This document shows positions 62,264-64,000 of a stretch of 64,000 nucleotides of DNA, one piece after another. Within the stretch, counting starts at the first letter, position 1. Each line of letters begins with the position of its first letter. The translations under genes and the position numbers were made by a program. The DNA lies in contig CAKSZH010000007.1 of assembly GCA_934525675.1 (NCBI GenBank), positions 54,134 to 118,133 of the forward strand. Direction: 5' to 3'. Below the pieces are notes generated by a model. The model saw nothing but the letters and a program-made list of their open reading frames with translations. It did not search any database and had not been told where the DNA came from. This stretch comes from an uncultured Eubacteriales bacterium. GTDB taxonomy: Bacteria; Bacillota; Clostridia; Oscillospirales; CAG-272.

Positions 62264-63001
62264 ATGAAAAAAGATATTACCGTAACCGCAAAGACGGTGG
62301 ATGAGGCAGTCGAAGAAGCTGCGAAGCAGCTCGGCGTTGCCGTTTCGGATATTGAGTACACGGTTCTGGAGGAGCCCAAGAAGGGGCTGTTCGGGATCGG
62401 AGCGATGCCCGCGAAGATTTCTGCTTCCTATGAACTGTCAAGCGACATGGTGGCGCTGGAATTCATCAGCCGCATGGTCAAGGACATGGGACTTGACGTG
62501 ACTGTCAACATGACCGACGCGCCCTCCGAGGGCAAGCTGATCACGATCGACGGCGATGCCGGCGGCATTCTGATCGGTCATCACGGAGAAACGCTGGACG
62601 CGCTTCAGTACCTTGCAAACCTCGCCGCTAACCGCCGCGAGGAGGGCGAAAAGAGGGACTACCTGAAGATCTCCGTTGACGTGGAAGGGTACCGCGCAAA
62701 GCGGGAGCAGGCGCTCCGTGCGCTTGCCCGCCGCATGGCTGACCGGGTGCTCAAGTACAAGAAGAGCGTCATGCTGGAGCCGATGAATCCTTACGAGCGT
62801 CGGATCATCCACTCGGAGATTCAGTCGGTGGAGGGTGTTTCCACCAACTCAATCGGCGTGGAGAACAACCGTCGGATCGTGATTTTCCTCGAGGGGACCG
62901 ATCCCGCGGAGGAGCCGCGCAAGCGTCCCTCAAGAGATCGCGGCGAGCGCAAAAAGGTGCAGGACGACATCCCGGTTTTCCCGGTTGAGGATCTTTACTG
63001 A
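62264..63001 (+). CDS. jag: Jag/KhpB RNA-binding protein
   Basis: 245 aa with Jag-N (MKKDITVTAKTVDEAVEEAA, LEEPKKGLFGIGAMPAKI), a KH domain (GDAGGILIGHHGETLDALQY LANLAANRR) and R3H (LEPMNPYERRIIHSEIQ). KhpB pairs with KhpA to bind many RNAs and influences cell elongation; jag is co-transcribed with yidC in Firmicutes. It lies 39 bases after yidC. A charged tail follows R3H. A strong terminator closes the operon. Confidence 0.95.
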   Translation: MKKDITVTAKTVDEAVEEAAKQLGVAVSDIEYTVLEEPKKGLFGIGAMPAKISASYELSSDMVALEFISRMVKDMGLDVTVNMTDAPSEGKLITIDGDAGGILIGHHGETLDALQYLANLAANRREEGEKRDYLKISVDVEGYRAKREQALRALARRMADRVLKYKKSVMLEPMNPYERRIIHSEIQSVEGVSTNSIGVENNRRIVIFLEGTDPAEEPRKRPSRDRGERKKVQDDIPVFPVEDLY

Positions 63002-63014
63002 GTTCTGATTTTTC

Positions 63015-63051
63015 GGGAACCCGCCGGAAGGCGGGTTCCCATGTTTTGTTT
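63015..63051 (+). terminator. Terminator after jag
   Basis: GGGAACCCGCC, GGAA loop, GGCGGGTTCCC, then ATGTTTTGTTT. Confidence 0.88.
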
Positions 63052-64000
63052 GGATTCGTTCTCGCTCCGAGGGGAGGGGGAAGATTCTGTGACTTGGCGT
63101 CACACGCCATTTTATTGGCGATAATTTTTTGTTATGTGCTCCCCGCACGGGGAGAATGGTTGAGTTGAACGCTCTGCGTTCGACGGTTTATTTGCTATAA
63201 TTTATTTGTTTTTGCTCCGCAGGGGCTACTTTTCCGAGCGAACGGAAAAGTAGCCGGAAAAGGTTCGCCCTGAGGGGCGCTGCCCCTACGGGAATACCCC
63301 GCCCGCCCCGACTGGGGGGAAGGTCGGGGCGGGGAAAGTCGCTTCTTTCGCGGGACACGGACGGTTGCAAAAACGCCGGGGTGAGCGGAAATGGGTAAGT
63401 TGAAACGGGACGATTGTTTAGCGGAAGACGATTGTTTTTTTATTTCGAGTACCGCGCGCGGGGCAAGACAAGCGGGATTCAAAGCGTAACACCCGCGCGG
63501 GTCGGGAGGCGGATGTATCATTGTGTCAGACGCGCGAGGATTGTTTCGTTTGAAGTGTTTGTGTTTCCCACGCGCGGGTCGGATACCCCTCCGCCGCGCG
63601 AAGCGCGGCACCTCCCCGGTACGCCGGGGAGGGATGCCCCCCTCCGTCGGCTTCGCCGACACCTCCCCCGGAGGGGGAGGGTATCCTTGTGCTGTGATGG
63701 TTAACAAGGTAACCCTTTGCCGGGTGGCTGACGAGGTATCTTTGTATCTGAGGTGGTTGACTCGGCAGGTTCATATGAAAGACGCCGGAACTCAAAGTAT
63801 TCCGCAGGATGTTCATTGTGCCGGGGCGGAGCGGTCCCACGTGGTGGAGTCTGCAAAACCGGGGAAGTCCCCGCCCCGCGGGCGGGGGAACGAACGCTTT
63901 CTGCTTTCCTTCAATGGTTGCGTCCGCTCCGCCCGGCTCCCGGAACTGTCCGTAACCCGGCTCCGCGCGGGTGAGATTCTTTGTATTCTCGTTGTACAAC
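63052..64000. repeat. Composite intergenic repeat block 9
   Basis: No gene. Minus-oriented modules occupy ~63080-63450. At ~63590-63690 four perfect hairpins stand in a row: CCGCGCgaaGCGCGG, CCTCCCCGgtaCGCCGGGGAGG-like, GTCGGCttcGCCGAC and CCTCCCCCggaGGGGGAGG. From 63725 to the end the sequence follows the first ~440 bases of the window (GGCTGACGAGGTATCTTTGT), minus an internal segment of ~170 bases. Confidence 0.8.

Noticed and set aside
1..64000. Circular or terminally redundant molecule, suggested by similarity of the first and last bases
   Set aside because: The end copy differs by substitutions and lacks ~170 internal bases, and further copies exist inside the window, so this is a dispersed repeat rather than a circular overlap.

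Overview
This window looks like a chromosomal segment of a GC-rich, spore-forming member of the Clostridia (Bacillota), most likely near the Oscillospirales. That placement is an inference from gene order, strong AGGAGG-type ribosome binding sites, sigma-A-type promoters, a spoVM micro-gene, a Clostridia-style rnfCDGEA order, and the rimP-nusA-rnpM-ylxQ-infB and rpmH-rnpA-yidD-yidC-jag blocks. Most genes are ordinary housekeeping genes. Many of the encoded proteins are far longer than their families because of Ala/Gly/Ser/Thr/Lys-rich insertions or tails.

Layout. 1-1248: repeat block. 1249-13939 (+): priA, def, fmt, rsmB, rlmN, a PASTA-only membrane protein, rsgA, thiN, spoVM. This is the classical Firmicutes def-to-spoVM neighbourhood, but the PP2C phosphatase, the PrkC kinase domain and rpe are missing. 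14799-18300 (-): copper module csoR-copA with a CopZ-like domain in frame at the copA 3' end, behind a promoter carrying two CsoR boxes. 18670-25840 (-): rimP-nusA-rnpM-ylxQ-infB plus a Nudix hydrolase. 25950-36955 (+): yybS-like, rplI, dnaB, gdpP, tilS, hpt, ftsH. 37282-39430: truncated lipoprotein, then a phage-like switch in which a LexA/CI-type repressor faces a Cys-rich protein/sigma-like operon. 41140-43107: ABC-F protein between two large repeat blocks. 44725-53193 (+): a redox operon with a two-domain lipoprotein, apbE, rnfC, rnfD, a double-length rnfG, rnfE, rnfA, a NusG-II protein and a Gx-type transporter. 53200-56268: glycine-rich ORF, 196-bp tandem repeat, serine-recombinase remnant and an AT-rich two-gene island. 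56269-63051: tRNA-Met/tRNA-Glu (-), holA, rpmH, rnpA, yidD, yidC, jag (+). The window ends in another repeat block whose last ~270 bp match the first bases of the window.

Most notable. (1) The Rnf-like operon has no rnfB, and its RnfA/RnfE subunits lack three of the four cysteines that normally hold the intramembrane [2Fe-2S] cluster. It is linked to ApbE and to a lipoprotein with GCT instead of GAT at two candidate flavinylation sites. (2) A large, structured, modular non-coding repeat family fills nearly every long intergenic gap. One module shows compensatory base changes between copies. (3) A kinase-less PASTA protein sits at the prkC locus. (4) A strong internal ribosome binding site could give free CopZ from the copA gene. 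(5) Face-to-face promoters surround a cleavable repressor.
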